Below are positions 1 through 7,535 of a stretch of DNA of 64,000 nucleotides, one piece after another. The notes under the pieces were generated by a model. The model saw only the letters and a program-made list of their open reading frames with translations, was not told the origin of the DNA and did not search any database. The position numbers were made by a program, and so were the translations under genes. Origin of the DNA: Chryseobacterium vaccae (GTDB lineage Bacteria; Bacteroidota; Bacteroidia; Flavobacteriales; Weeksellaceae); assembly GCF_009602705.1 (NCBI RefSeq), contig NZ_VSWH01000001.1, positions 744,001 through 808,000 of the forward strand, in the 5' to 3' direction. Within the stretch, counting starts at the first letter, position 1. The number at the start of each line of letters is the position of its first letter.

Positions 1-195
1 TTAACGGATAATCAGTTTACCCTTCCGTTTCTGACGCCTGTAGAGAATATTCCAAAAGAATATTACAGCGGATCACTGCCCACTACTGTTGTTTTGGATA
101 AGCAGGGTAAAATAAGACTGCATCATACAGGAATGGCAGATTATAGTAAAACCTCGTTTTATGATCAAATGGATTTACTTTTAAAGGATAACTAA
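1..195 (+). CDS. Thioredoxin-like (TlpA/AhpC-TSA type) protein, C-terminal fragment
   Basis: The window opens inside this gene; only the last 64 codons are visible, in frame 1, ending with TAA at 193-195. The segment SLPTTVVLDKQGKI followed by a short hydrophilic tail is typical of the cis-proline loop and beta4 strand of TlpA/ResA-like thioredoxin folds, which reduce disulfides or carry redox equivalents in the periplasm. The catalytic CXXC would lie upstream and is not visible, so activity cannot be judged. A good intrinsic terminator follows directly. The fold is fairly sure; the exact family is not. Confidence 0.7.
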   Translation, partial: LTDNQFTLPFLTPVENIPKEYYSGSLPTTVVLDKQGKIRLHHTGMADYSKTSFYDQMDLLLKDN

Positions 196-213
196 TACTT
201 TAAATAATTTTAT

Positions 214-246
214 AAAGGCCTCTCTGTATTCCGGAGAGGCTTTTGC
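214..246 (+). terminator. Intrinsic terminator of the thioredoxin-like gene
   Basis: A perfect 7-bp stem (GCCTCTC at 218-224, GAGAGGC at 234-240) with a 9-base loop is followed by a T run. It sits 20 bases after the stop codon. Confidence 0.85.
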
Positions 247-632
247 TTTAACTGATTAATCTTTAAAAAGACCACAAAACGGTTCATTTTTTTTTCAATA
301 TAATCTCCGGATAGTGAAGTCAGCATCAAATTTTGGAGATCAAATCTGGTCTAAAAAAGGGCTTGCTGGTCTGAAATGGCTTCAGAAAAATTTAAACTTT
401 ACATAATCGTTATAAGCCTCTTAATATTAATTCAACATTTCGAAGTGCATAAGTTGGCATTTAACATAATTAAAATCAATCAGATAAATAATAAAATGAA
501 TAATTCAATAAATTTGAGTTATATTAACGAAATATTAAATAATAAAAAAATATAATTATTTTATTTAAAAATATTTTGACTTATTATTATTTTTCATATT
601 TTAGTGATGTATTAATCATATAAAATTATATC
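247..632. other. AT-rich intergenic stretch before the leader-peptide gene
   Basis: No complete gene is supported. A 30-codon GTG-start frame (314-406) encodes a short amphipathic peptide but lacks other support. Bases 440-630 are extremely AT-rich and probably hold the promoter of the gene at 633. The nearest -7-like match is TATTTTAG near 596-603, one base off TAnnTTTG. Confidence 0.5.
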
Positions 633-917
633 ATGAAAAATCTAAAAAAACTAGACAGAAACGAATTAAAAGCTATTTCAGGAAACGGACTACTTGATCC
701 AATCGGAGGACTACTTGGCGGATTAGGCGGAGTAGTAGGTGGAGTAGTTGGCGGTGTAGGAACCATCGTTGGTGGAGTAGTAGGTGGAGTAGGTTCTACC
801 GTTGGTGGAGTTGTTGGCGGTGTAACTACCGTTGTTGGAAACGCTCTATGCCAGACTCAGTGTGTAATTAATGGTGTTGTTCACATCAAATTACTTGAGT
901 GCGGATCTACTTGCTAA
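633..917 (+). CDS. Bacteriocin-like leader peptide with glycine-zipper repeats and paired CX3C motifs
   Basis: A 94-residue peptide. Residues 1-19 (MKNLKKLDRNELKAISGNG) are a charged leader ending in a Gly-rich processing-type site, as in the bacteriocin-like precursor peptides common in Chryseobacterium. The core is almost only Gly and Val: residues 34-44, 45-55 and 56-66 are three tandem 11-residue units of the type xVGGVVGGVxx, giving repeated GxxxG spacing suited to helix packing in membranes. The C-terminus has four cysteines as two CX3C pairs (C73/C77 and C90/C94). Seen: leader, repeats and cysteines. Inferred: an exported, membrane-active or metal-binding peptide. No peptidase-containing ABC exporter, lanthipeptide enzyme or MNIO/DUF692 enzyme is adjacent, so maturation genes would have to be elsewhere. 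A strong terminator follows, making it a monocistron. Confidence 0.8.
   Translation: MKNLKKLDRNELKAISGNGLLDPIGGLLGGLGGVVGGVVGGVGTIVGGVVGGVGSTVGGVVGGVTTVVGNALCQTQCVINGVVHIKLLECGSTC
732..830 (+). repeat. Three tandem 33-bp coding repeats in the glycine-zipper peptide
   Basis: Three in-frame 33-bp units encode VVGGVVGGVGT, IVGGVVGGVGS and TVGGVVGGVTT. The units differ at many third positions, so the protein repeat is better kept than the DNA repeat, which suggests selection on the peptide rather than recent slippage. Confidence 0.8.
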
Positions 918-945
918 GAAGCAAAAAAGCACTGACATTAAAAAT

Positions 946-976
946 TATACCGCTCTTTTCAGAGCGGTTTTTTTAC
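946..976 (+). terminator. Intrinsic terminator after the leader-peptide gene
   Basis: CCGCTCT (950-956) pairs with AGAGCGG (961-967) around a TTTC loop and is followed by seven T. It lies 33 bases after the stop codon and isolates the peptide gene from the next one. Confidence 0.9.
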
Positions 977-1042
977 GGTTTCCCGTTTTTGACTTAAACT
1001 GTTCTTTTCGTATTTTTAAAATAGTAACCATGACTGCATACG

Positions 1043-1378
1043 ATGAGATCTTTATTATTACTTATTTTAGCTCTGATATTTAACTTTCAATTGATCTATG
1101 GGCGCGGAAAATGCACAGGCAGTGAATATTGCAGCGCCTGCGAAACCTGTAATTATTGTAAACATTGTGCTAAAAATGGTGGCAGCTGCGGAATTTGCGG
1201 AGGCAGCGACCGGGAAGATCATCATTCATCAATGAATTTATCTGAAAAGAAAAGTTTCTATGGTGATACTCAAAATTCTGAGAACAGCAAATCCTGGGAA
1301 AGGTATCTGGTAATTTTCTTATTGATTATTATAGGGTTATTGTTTTTGAAAATTGCTTTGCAGAAACCAAGGAAATAA
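1043..1378 (+). CDS. Small cysteine-rich membrane-anchored protein
   Basis: A 111-residue protein not recognised as a named family. Residues 1-20 form an N-terminal hydrophobic signal segment. Residues 24-54 hold eight cysteines; five of them (C30, C33, C36, C39, C42) lie exactly three residues apart, with a histidine at 41, followed by CGIC (49-52) and glycines. A hydrophilic linker runs to about residue 84, and residues about 87-105 form a transmembrane helix with a basic tail. The likely topology places the cysteine cluster outside the cytoplasmic membrane. Inferred role: metal binding or redox. The longer overlapping frame starting at 871 was rejected because it lacks any such architecture. 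It lies just after the glycine-zipper peptide but behind a terminator, so co-transcription is unlikely. Its existence as a gene is likely; its function is unknown. Confidence 0.7.
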   Translation: MRSLLLLILALIFNFQLIYGRGKCTGSEYCSACETCNYCKHCAKNGGSCGICGGSDREDHHSSMNLSEKKSFYGDTQNSENSKSWERYLVIFLLIIIGLLFLKIALQKPRK

Positions 1379-1744
1379 AAACTTTGCTTAGATAAAGTCT
1401 GAAATTTTTTTCTCTCGTTGATTTGGCTAATCTGGCAGATTTATTAAAATTTCATGAAATTCTTATTGTGATCCAAAGGTTTATAAATTTAAGTTCTGAA
1501 ATCTTTAAATCTCTAATCGCTGAGAATCGTATATAAATTTTCAAGCTTTACATGGGACTGTACAGGAGACTGTGAAAAGGATCTAATTTGAGGATCCAAC
1601 AGAATGTTTTATATAGAAACAATTACAATTTAACATAATATAAATTATAGGAATTATTGAATTCTAATTTTAAAGCCTTTTATTCTATTTCATCTTTTCA
1701 TGTAATTCTCGATTAACAGAAATCCTGGGATGAAAATTAATCAT
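1379..1744. other. Intergenic region with a degenerate dispersed repeat
   Basis: No gene seen. Bases 1411-1443 (TCTCTCGTTGATTT then CTAATCTGGCAGATTTA) resemble the TCGCAGATT-type repeat found also near 13129, 47631 (opposite strand) and 50289. The rest is AT-rich without visible structure up to the promoter at 1745. Confidence 0.5.
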
Positions 1745-1782
1745 TATATTTGCCAAATAATGTCAAGATAAAAAATGTCAAG
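1745..1782 (+). promoter_or_regulatory. Promoter and direct-repeat operator of the restriction-modification operon
   Basis: TATATTTG at 1745-1752 matches the Bacteroidota -7 consensus TAnnTTTG exactly and puts the transcription start near 1759. The 9-mer AATGTCAAG occurs twice, at 1759-1767 and 1774-1782, 15 bp apart, overlapping the predicted start site and the start codon at 1775. Direct repeats at this position suit autorepression by the XRE protein encoded next, as in controller-protein circuits of restriction systems. The promoter is seen; the operator role is inferred. Confidence 0.6.
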
Positions 1783-2104
1783 TATATTTGGTTCCAAACT
1801 CAGAATGCTTAGGGAGCAACAGCAGATTCCCCAAAGACAGTTAGCTTCCATTTTGGAAATTGACACAGCAACCTATTGTAAAATCGAAAAAGGCGACAGA
1901 CAGGCAAAACGTGAACAGGTTATCGTTCTCGGAAACTTATTACAAGCTGATACAAAAGAACTCCTTAGATTGTGGTCAGCAGACAAAGTTTATAATATTA
2001 TTGCCGAAGAAGATGAAGCAGCACAAATTCTTAGTGTTGTGGCAGAAAACATCGCTATTCACCAACATTCTAAAACAGAACATGAAACCACTAGTAAAAT
2101 ATAG
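1775..2104 (+). CDS. XRE-family HTH regulator of the restriction-modification operon
   Basis: A 109-residue protein with an N-terminal lambda-repressor-like helix-turn-helix (about residues 6-62). The core reads LRMLREQQQIPQRQLASILE then DTATYCKIEKGDR, the usual XRE pattern with recognition helix around DTATYCKIE. Residues 65-109 form a charged C-terminal helix region. It is the first gene of a tight three-gene operon with a Dam-like methyltransferase and an endonuclease; such small XRE proteins commonly time expression in R-M systems. Its last 23 bases overlap the methyltransferase start in another frame, suggesting translational coupling. The repeated AATGTCAAG over the start codon is a candidate binding site. 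Confidence 0.85.
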   Translation: MSSIFGSKLRMLREQQQIPQRQLASILEIDTATYCKIEKGDRQAKREQVIVLGNLLQADTKELLRLWSADKVYNIIAEEDEAAQILSVVAENIAIHQHSKTEHETTSKI

Positions 2105-2993
2105 AGGCGGAAAATCAAAGGAAATTCCACACTTAAAAAAACATATCCCGGAATTTAACGGCCGCTACATTGAACCTTTTTTTGGCGGCGGAGCCATGTT
2201 CTTTCACCTTGAGCCTCAAAAAGCGATTATTAATGACATCAATTCAAAGCTGATGACATTTTATAAAGGTGTAAGAACTGATTTTGAAACTTTACAGCGC
2301 GAGCTTTCAGAAATTGAGGAAATCTACCGTACCAACAGAAAGCAGTTTGAAGAATTAAAAGCTTTAACACCCAATGAAAGAGTTACGGATCATAACGAAG
2401 CTCTTTACTATCAGCTCAGAGATATGTTTAATGATCTGGCGGAGAAAAGATATTCAGATGCTTTGCTCTACTTCTTCATCAATAAAACAGCTTATTCAGG
2501 TATGATTCGTTACAATTCGAGGGGAGAATTTAATGTTCCTTATGGCAGGTATGTCAATTTTAATACCGCTTTGGTAACAGAAGCTCACAGCCAATTGCTT
2601 ACGAATACTGACATTTATAACCTTGATTACCAGGCTATTTTTGAAATGGCAGAAGAAGATGATTTTATGTTTTTAGACCCTCCTTATGACTGTACTTTTT
2701 CTGATTATGGAAATGTAGAATATAAAGACGGAGGTTTTGATGAGAAAAATCACACTGAGTTAGCCAATGCATACAAACAATTAAAATGCAAGGCATTGAT
2801 GGTTATTGGGCGGACTCCGTTAACTGAAAAATTGTACGGAGATATGATTGTGGATGAATATGGAAAATCGTATTCTGTCAATATCCGAAACCGTTTTAAG
2901 ACTTCTGCTTCTCATATTTTAATTTCCAATTATGGAAACATTGCTGAACAACAGGTTGAAGCATTAAAATTAAATAAAGAATTAACGCTCTAA
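2082..2993 (+). CDS. Dam-like DNA adenine N6-methyltransferase (alpha group)
   Basis: A 303-residue enzyme that transfers a methyl group from AdoMet to adenine N6. The N-terminal signature KPLVKYRGGKSKEI precedes motif I (EPFFGGG, residues 31-37), then a target-recognition region and motif IV DPPY at 199-202. The order motif I - TRD - motif IV is that of Dam/M.DpnII/M.EcoRV-type alpha methyltransferases. The ATG at 2082 was chosen because the frame upstream (open from 1860) lies antiphase inside the HTH gene and has no methyltransferase sequence. With an AlwI-like nuclease (family recognition GGATC), a GATC-specific Dam-like enzyme would protect both strands of an asymmetric site; this is inference. 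The sequence specificity itself is not readable here. Confidence 0.9.
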   Translation: MKPLVKYRGGKSKEIPHLKKHIPEFNGRYIEPFFGGGAMFFHLEPQKAIINDINSKLMTFYKGVRTDFETLQRELSEIEEIYRTNRKQFEELKALTPNERVTDHNEALYYQLRDMFNDLAEKRYSDALLYFFINKTAYSGMIRYNSRGEFNVPYGRYVNFNTALVTEAHSQLLTNTDIYNLDYQAIFEMAEEDDFMFLDPPYDCTFSDYGNVEYKDGGFDEKNHTELANAYKQLKCKALMVIGRTPLTEKLYGDMIVDEYGKSYSVNIRNRFKTSASHILISNYGNIAEQQVEALKLNKELTL

Positions 2994-2999
2994 ACTTCC

Positions 3000-4679
3000 A
3001 TGGCAAGTATCAACAGTAAAGTAATATTCGTTACCACCTCTCCGAGAACTCCTGCTAAAATGATTCCTGAAATTGAGTTATTAAACACTCATTTTGCAGG
3101 ACAAAAATGGAATGTCGAAACGCAGAGAGAATTTATGGAGCTGTTGAAGGAGGAAAACTTTTTCAATGGAGAGGGAGCAAATGACCCTGCGTTCAGCGCA
3201 AGAGACCGGATAAACAGAGCCCCTAAAGCACTTGGTTTTGTAATTCTTTCCCCCGAAATACGTCTAACTCCTGCAGGAGAAGAACTGGTCAATTCAAAGC
3301 GGAAAGATGAAATATTTCTGAGGCAGCTCCTTAAGTTTCAGGTTCCTTCCCCATTTCATAAACCTAGTGAAAATTCTGCCGATTTTTGGGTAAAACCTTA
3401 TCTCGAGCTTTTCAGATTGATCAGGCAGTTTGGCTCATTGAAATTTGATGAATTGATGATTTTCGGGCTGCAGTTAACGGATTATCGGAATTTTGATGAA
3501 ATTACGGCTAAAATTGACCGTTTCAGAGCAGCTAAAGCACAAAACGAAGGCAATTATAAACAATTTCGTGCTGAATATTTTGACCGGGAATTAAGAGAAA
3601 TTTATCATTCTGACATTAGCTCCGGCAACACAAAAACAAGAGAAACGGCTGATGCTTCAGTACCAAAATTTTTGAGTACAAAAGCCAGTAATATGCGGGA
3701 TTATGCTGATGCCTGTATCCGCTATCTGAGAGCAACGGGTTTAGTCAATATTTCACATTTAGGAAAAACAGTTTCCATTGTTCCTGAAAAAATGGAAGAA
3801 GTTGATTATTTTTTAGAGCACACCGATAGAACCCCCTGCTTTATTGACAACGAAGAACAATACATAGATTATCTGGGTAATGCAACGATACCAACCCTAC
3901 TAACTGACAACAGAGAATTACTTGAGGAAAAAATTCACAGTGAATTTCCGGAACTTACGATATCTGCCACTGCGACTTTACAGGATCTTAAAGACATATT
4001 TGCTGACGAGTTAGAAAGCAGAAAAGAACAAATACTAGCACACCAGATTTCAGCCATAAAAGATTATCGTCTTTATGAAGACATCAATACAACATTTGAA
4101 CAGATAATCGCCAATTCATTGTATGATGCCCCTCTGATGTTAGAATGGAATACCTGGCGGGCAATGACGATGCTGGATGGAGGTAATATTAAAGCGAATT
4201 TAAAATTTGACGACTTCGGAAATCCTATGTCAACTGCGCAGGGAAATATGGCAGATATTGTTTGTGATTACGAAACTTTTGGATTGACTGTAGAAGTCAC
4301 CATGCAAAACGGCCAGCGACAATACGAAACCGAAGGTGAACCAGTAACCCGGCATCTTGCGAAATTAAAACGCGAAATAGATAAACCCGCTTACTGCTTG
4401 TTTATTGCTCCCAAAATACATGAAGCCTGTATTGCGCATTTTTATGCTTTACACAAAATGAATATTAAATTTTATGGAGGAACTTCCACCATCATCCCTC
4501 TTCCATTGAATATATTTTTAAAGATGGTTGAGGATTCACATAAAGCGCATTATGTGCCGGAACCCAGACATGTCCAACGATTTTTTGAACGCTCAAACGA
4601 ATTAGCCAACACTCTGGACAACGAGGCAGACTGGCACAACGCCATAACAAAGGAAGCACTGAACTGGCTGAATCAATAG
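3000..4679 (+). CDS. AlwI-like type IIS restriction endonuclease
   Basis: A 559-residue protein starting 6 bp after the methyltransferase. The N-terminus (TTSPRTPAKMIPEIELL) and overall length fit the AlwI family, whose characterised member cuts at a distance from GGATC. The probable catalytic core is near residues 415-455: GNMADIV (D419), then VEVT (E432) and GQRQYETEGE. This resembles the PD-(D/E)XK variant of the AlwI/BstNBI group, where the usual lysine is replaced after the second acidic residue. The N-terminal 350 residues would carry DNA recognition, including winged-helix-like segments. Full length with no frameshift, so the system looks intact. The family assignment is from recalled similarity and would benefit from a profile search; the nuclease role is strongly supported by the operon. 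Confidence 0.75.
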   Translation: MASINSKVIFVTTSPRTPAKMIPEIELLNTHFAGQKWNVETQREFMELLKEENFFNGEGANDPAFSARDRINRAPKALGFVILSPEIRLTPAGEELVNSKRKDEIFLRQLLKFQVPSPFHKPSENSADFWVKPYLELFRLIRQFGSLKFDELMIFGLQLTDYRNFDEITAKIDRFRAAKAQNEGNYKQFRAEYFDRELREIYHSDISSGNTKTRETADASVPKFLSTKASNMRDYADACIRYLRATGLVNISHLGKTVSIVPEKMEEVDYFLEHTDRTPCFIDNEEQYIDYLGNATIPTLLTDNRELLEEKIHSEFPELTISATATLQDLKDIFADELESRKEQILAHQISAIKDYRLYEDINTTFEQIIANSLYDAPLMLEWNTWRAMTMLDGGNIKANLKFDDFGNPMSTAQGNMADIVCDYETFGLTVEVTMQNGQRQYETEGEPVTRHLAKLKREIDKPAYCLFIAPKIHEACIAHFYALHKMNIKFYGGTSTIIPLPLNIFLKMVEDSHKAHYVPEPRHVQRFFERSNELANTLDNEADWHNAITKEALNWLNQ

Positions 4680-4747
4680 AGATTTCTTAGGATTACCAAT
4701 AATAGGTACCCTCCTGCCCTTTTTTTATTTATTTAGATTAGGGTATA

Positions 4748-5272
4748 CTAAATTATACCTCCGTTCCAAAGTTGGTCTGTAATCTCTTCTTCGCTGTGTT
4801 CAAAATATTCCCCATTTTTATTTTTATGCCTCTGAAACAGCTTGATATCATACGTCTTACAGTTTATTTTCAAGAAATTGGGATAATAATCACTGCCAAA
4901 ACATATATAATTGTAAAACAGAGACCTGAAGGATTTATCATCAGGGTCAGGAATTTCAAAGGTTTTCATCCGCCTTACAATTTCGGCCAATTCACTTTTG
5001 GTGAGGCATTCAACCTTTTCAGGATCCGCTAAACATATGTCAAAAGCAAGGTTTTCAGCTCCATTGCCTTCCCACCATTCCCAAAGATTAAATTGTGACA
5101 TGTCTTTACCTGTCATTCTATGAAGCTTATTTTCCAGATTTTTATATTCGCTGGAATCTTCATCTCCATGCTCATCGCAGTATGCTGTATAATCTAAAAT
5201 GAGGTTTAAAACATCCGGATAAAGCTTTTCTGCTGTTTCAAAATCAGGTTCTATTTCCTTTCTTAATTCCAT
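4748..5272 (-). CDS. Acidic protein of unknown function
   Basis: A 174-residue cytoplasmic protein, strongly acidic, without signal peptide or membrane segment. I do not recognise the family. It contains tryptophan-rich LWEWWEG around residue 83 and several conserved-looking aromatic segments (FYNYICFGSDYYPNF around 118). Size, acidity and isolated position next to a restriction locus resemble orphan immunity or anti-toxin-like proteins of polymorphic toxin systems, but no toxin gene is adjacent and that idea is speculative. It converges on the endonuclease gene. The ATG at 5272 is the first in frame. Confidence 0.65.
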   Translation of the reverse strand: MELRKEIEPDFETAEKLYPDVLNLILDYTAYCDEHGDEDSSEYKNLENKLHRMTGKDMSQFNLWEWWEGNGAENLAFDICLADPEKVECLTKSELAEIVRRMKTFEIPDPDDKSFRSLFYNYICFGSDYYPNFLKINCKTYDIKLFQRHKNKNGEYFEHSEEEITDQLWNGGII

Positions 5273-5482
5273 TACTTTTTCCTATTTCTTCTTTGTTAAT
5301 TTATATATTATGTTAAATTCATTTAAAGAAAATCTTTCCTAAAATTCTTTATTCTGCCCTAGCCAAAGCCCTTCCACATTAATTTTTATGATCTGTCCAA
5401 TAAAATTACAAAAACTTACCACATGGCAAGTTTTATGCTGATGAAATAAAATACCTTTATTCTCAACAAAAAATAAAATAAT

Positions 5483-5878
5483 ATGAAACCTAAAATGATC
5501 TGGGCCAATCTGGCTGTAGCCGATCTGGACCGCACACAAAAATTTTATACCAGTCTTGGGTTTAAGCCCAATAATCCACACAGCTCCAACGAACTGGTAA
5601 GTTTTTTCTTCGGGGAACAGGATTTTGTCATCCACTTCTTTCTGAAAAAAGTTATAGAAAATAATCTGAAAATGATGAAATTTGGTGATTCCCAGATTGC
5701 CAACGAAATCATCTTCACTCTTTCAGCCGAGAGTATAGAGCAAGCCGACCAATGGGCTGAGGAAGTTGAAAAAGCCGGAGGAACAGTTATTTCGCCCCCG
5801 GAAAGCTTTGGACCAAATTATTATGGTTTTGTCTTTACAGACCCTGACGGTCATAAATTTAATGTATTTCATATGTAA
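5483..5878 (+). CDS. VOC-superfamily (glyoxalase/bleomycin-resistance-like) protein
   Basis: A 131-residue protein made of two beta-alpha-beta-beta-beta modules, the hallmark of the vicinal oxygen chelate fold. The N-terminal module begins WANLAVADLDRTQKFYTSLGF and the C-terminal one ends with FTDPDGHKFNVFHM, where DPDGH and the final aromatic/histidine strand are typical. Members are metal-dependent lyases, dioxygenases or resistance-type binding proteins; substrate cannot be told. It stands alone, upstream of an AraC regulator on the same strand with a 208-bp gap. Confidence 0.85.
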   Translation: MKPKMIWANLAVADLDRTQKFYTSLGFKPNNPHSSNELVSFFFGEQDFVIHFFLKKVIENNLKMMKFGDSQIANEIIFTLSAESIEQADQWAEEVEKAGGTVISPPESFGPNYYGFVFTDPDGHKFNVFHM

Positions 5879-5954
5879 AAACCGGGAAAACCAAACGGAA
5901 AATATTTTCTCAATTTAGCGTCTCTTTTTTCAGGTAAATAGCATAGTTACTGGA

Positions 5955-5995
5955 TGAAAAAAGACGCCCTATACGGGCTTCTAAGCGTTTTTGCA
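5955..5995 (+). terminator. Possible hairpin terminator after the VOC gene
   Basis: AAAAAGACGCCC, an inner GCCC/GGGC pair and GCGTTTTT can fold into a branched, imperfect hairpin with a T-rich end. The stem is interrupted and it lies about 80 bases after the stop codon, so support is weak. Confidence 0.3.
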
Positions 5996-6086
5996 TATAA
6001 ATGAGTTTATTTCATGATTTATTCTAAAATTCAAATTATTTCCATTTTTATTTATAGTTTTATAAGCTCAGAATATTGAGAAATAT

Positions 6087-6896
6087 ATGGATTATCATAC
6101 ATTCCAGCCCCATCCTGATCTGGCAGATCTTATCAAGTGTTATTGGACCCTGGACAGTGCCAAAGAAGACGTTCCTCAAACCCAGACCATCGTTCCGGAT
6201 GGATGTATGGAAATGATCTTTCACCACGGTGACCTGTATAAACAATATATTGACGGAAAAGCCACTGTACAGCCAAGAAGCTGTGTTTTCGGTCAGCTTA
6301 CCGAACCTTTAAAGATAGAGCCCACGGGAATTACAGGGATATTTTCTGTCCGGTTCCATCATGACGGTTTTATTCCGTTTGCAACGATTCCTATAAAAGA
6401 AATGGATGATAAAGCAGTTTCATTGGTGGAACTCTTCGGAAATTCCGGAACTGAACTTGAAAGTAAAGTTATCCTTGCCAAAAGAACTGAGGATAAAATA
6501 GATCTGGTAGAAGCATTTTTACTCGGAAGGCTTAATACAGAAACCATTGACAGAATTGTTCAATCTACAGTAGATCTTTTGCTGAATGTTAACGGACAAA
6601 TATCTGTGAATGAGCTTTCCCGACAAACCAATATCAACCGAAGACAACTGGAACGTAAATTTTCCTCCGTAATCGGTTTAAGCCCCAAACAGCTTTCCAG
6701 AATTATCAGACTGCAAACGACCCTCAAACTTCTTCTCCATAAAGAATACTCTAATCTTACGGCTCTGGCCCATGAGTCTGAATACTACGACCAGGCTCAT
6801 TTTATCAAAGATTTTAAAGAATTTACCGGGCTTACCCCCAAAGAGTTCTATGGTGAAAACCTGAAAATGTCTTCCCTTTTCTATGGAACAGAATGA
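6087..6896 (+). CDS. AraC-family transcriptional regulator (DUF6597-type N-terminal domain)
   Basis: A 269-residue regulator. The N-terminal half (about 1-160; YHTFQPHPDLADLIKCYWTL, then IVPDGCMEMIFHHGD) matches the sensor-like domain found in a common Bacteroidota AraC group. The C-terminal 100 residues contain the double helix-turn-helix: ISVNELSRQTNINRRQLERK for the first HTH and ALAHESEYYDQAHFIKDF for the second, ending in the usual TGLTPKEFY. The target is unknown; the flanking VOC gene and the DUF6265 gene are candidates because of proximity. Start ATG at 6087 gives the standard length. Confidence 0.9.
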   Translation: MDYHTFQPHPDLADLIKCYWTLDSAKEDVPQTQTIVPDGCMEMIFHHGDLYKQYIDGKATVQPRSCVFGQLTEPLKIEPTGITGIFSVRFHHDGFIPFATIPIKEMDDKAVSLVELFGNSGTELESKVILAKRTEDKIDLVEAFLLGRLNTETIDRIVQSTVDLLLNVNGQISVNELSRQTNINRRQLERKFSSVIGLSPKQLSRIIRLQTTLKLLLHKEYSNLTALAHESEYYDQAHFIKDFKEFTGLTPKEFYGENLKMSSLFYGTE

Positions 6897-7007
6897 TGAT
6901 TTAGATGGATTTCAGTTATTTCCAGCTCCAAAAAATTACCTTGTCGCATTTTTACAATTTTAAGTAGGTCTTATACCTGAAATTTGTCAGCATAAAACAG
7001 AACGACA

Positions 7008-7481
7008 ATGAAATCAAAACTAATCCTCGCCATAATCGCGATATTAACAGCAGGAAGCTGGGCACAACAGCAAAGTGAACTCAAAAAAATGGAATGGCTC
7101 CTCGGAACCTGGGAAACCAAAACTCCCAAAGGCAGCTTATATGAGACATGGACAAGAAAAAGTAACTTTGAATTTCAGGGTAAAAGCTATTTTCTGAAGA
7201 ATAAAGACACTCTGCTATTTGAGACTGTTCAGCTTGTAGAAAAAGATAAAAAACTGCATTATATAGTCTCTGTAAAAAAACAAAACGGTGGATTTCCTGT
7301 AAGCTTCGTTTCAAAAAATACCTCTGAAGAGAAAGCGACTGTGTTTGAAAACCCTCTTCATGATTTTCCACAAGCTATTTCTTATAAAAAAACAGGAAAA
7401 GACTCTCTATTGGCAGAAATTTCAGGAAGTAAACACGGTCGGGAAATGAAACAGCAGTTTCCAATGAGGAAGATAAAATAG
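7008..7481 (+). CDS. Exported DUF6265-like protein
   Basis: A 157-residue protein with an N-terminal signal peptide (MKSKLILAIIAILTAGSWAQ). The mature part starts with the pattern LKKMEWLLGTWETKTPKGSLYETW, a lipocalin-like opening typical of the DUF6265 family of exported beta-rich proteins. Later segments (ENPLHDFPQAISY) also match the family as I know it. No enzymatic role is established. It is monocistronic and follows the AraC regulator by 111 bp. Confidence 0.8.
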   Translation: MKSKLILAIIAILTAGSWAQQQSELKKMEWLLGTWETKTPKGSLYETWTRKSNFEFQGKSYFLKNKDTLLFETVQLVEKDKKLHYIVSVKKQNGGFPVSFVSKNTSEEKATVFENPLHDFPQAISYKKTGKDSLLAEISGSKHGREMKQQFPMRKIK

Positions 7482-7535
7482 AAATGATGGTTGTTTCTGC
7501 AATGAACAATCATTAATTTTTATGGTTTAGCTTTT

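Noticed and set aside
871..1083. 70-codon open frame between the leader peptide and the Cys-rich gene
   Set aside because: It overlaps the end of the peptide gene and runs through the terminator; no protein-like features.
633..1378. Complete RiPP biosynthetic cluster at the leader peptide
   Set aside because: No peptidase-ABC exporter, lanthipeptide enzyme, radical SAM or MNIO enzyme adjoins; the radical SAM gene at 48 kb is too far to link on this evidence.
1514..1530. 17-bp identity TAATCGCTGAGAATCGT with 49955-49971
   Set aside because: One copy lies inside the radical SAM coding sequence; a single 17-bp match in 64 kb is compatible with chance.
1860..2081. N-terminal extension of the methyltransferase frame
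   Set aside because: The frame is open from 1860 but lies antiphase within the XRE gene and shows no methyltransferase sequence; the ATG at 2082 gives the family start.
1745..5272. Larger multi-system defence island
   Set aside because: Only the three-gene R-M operon is supported; flanking genes are ordinary or unrecognised.
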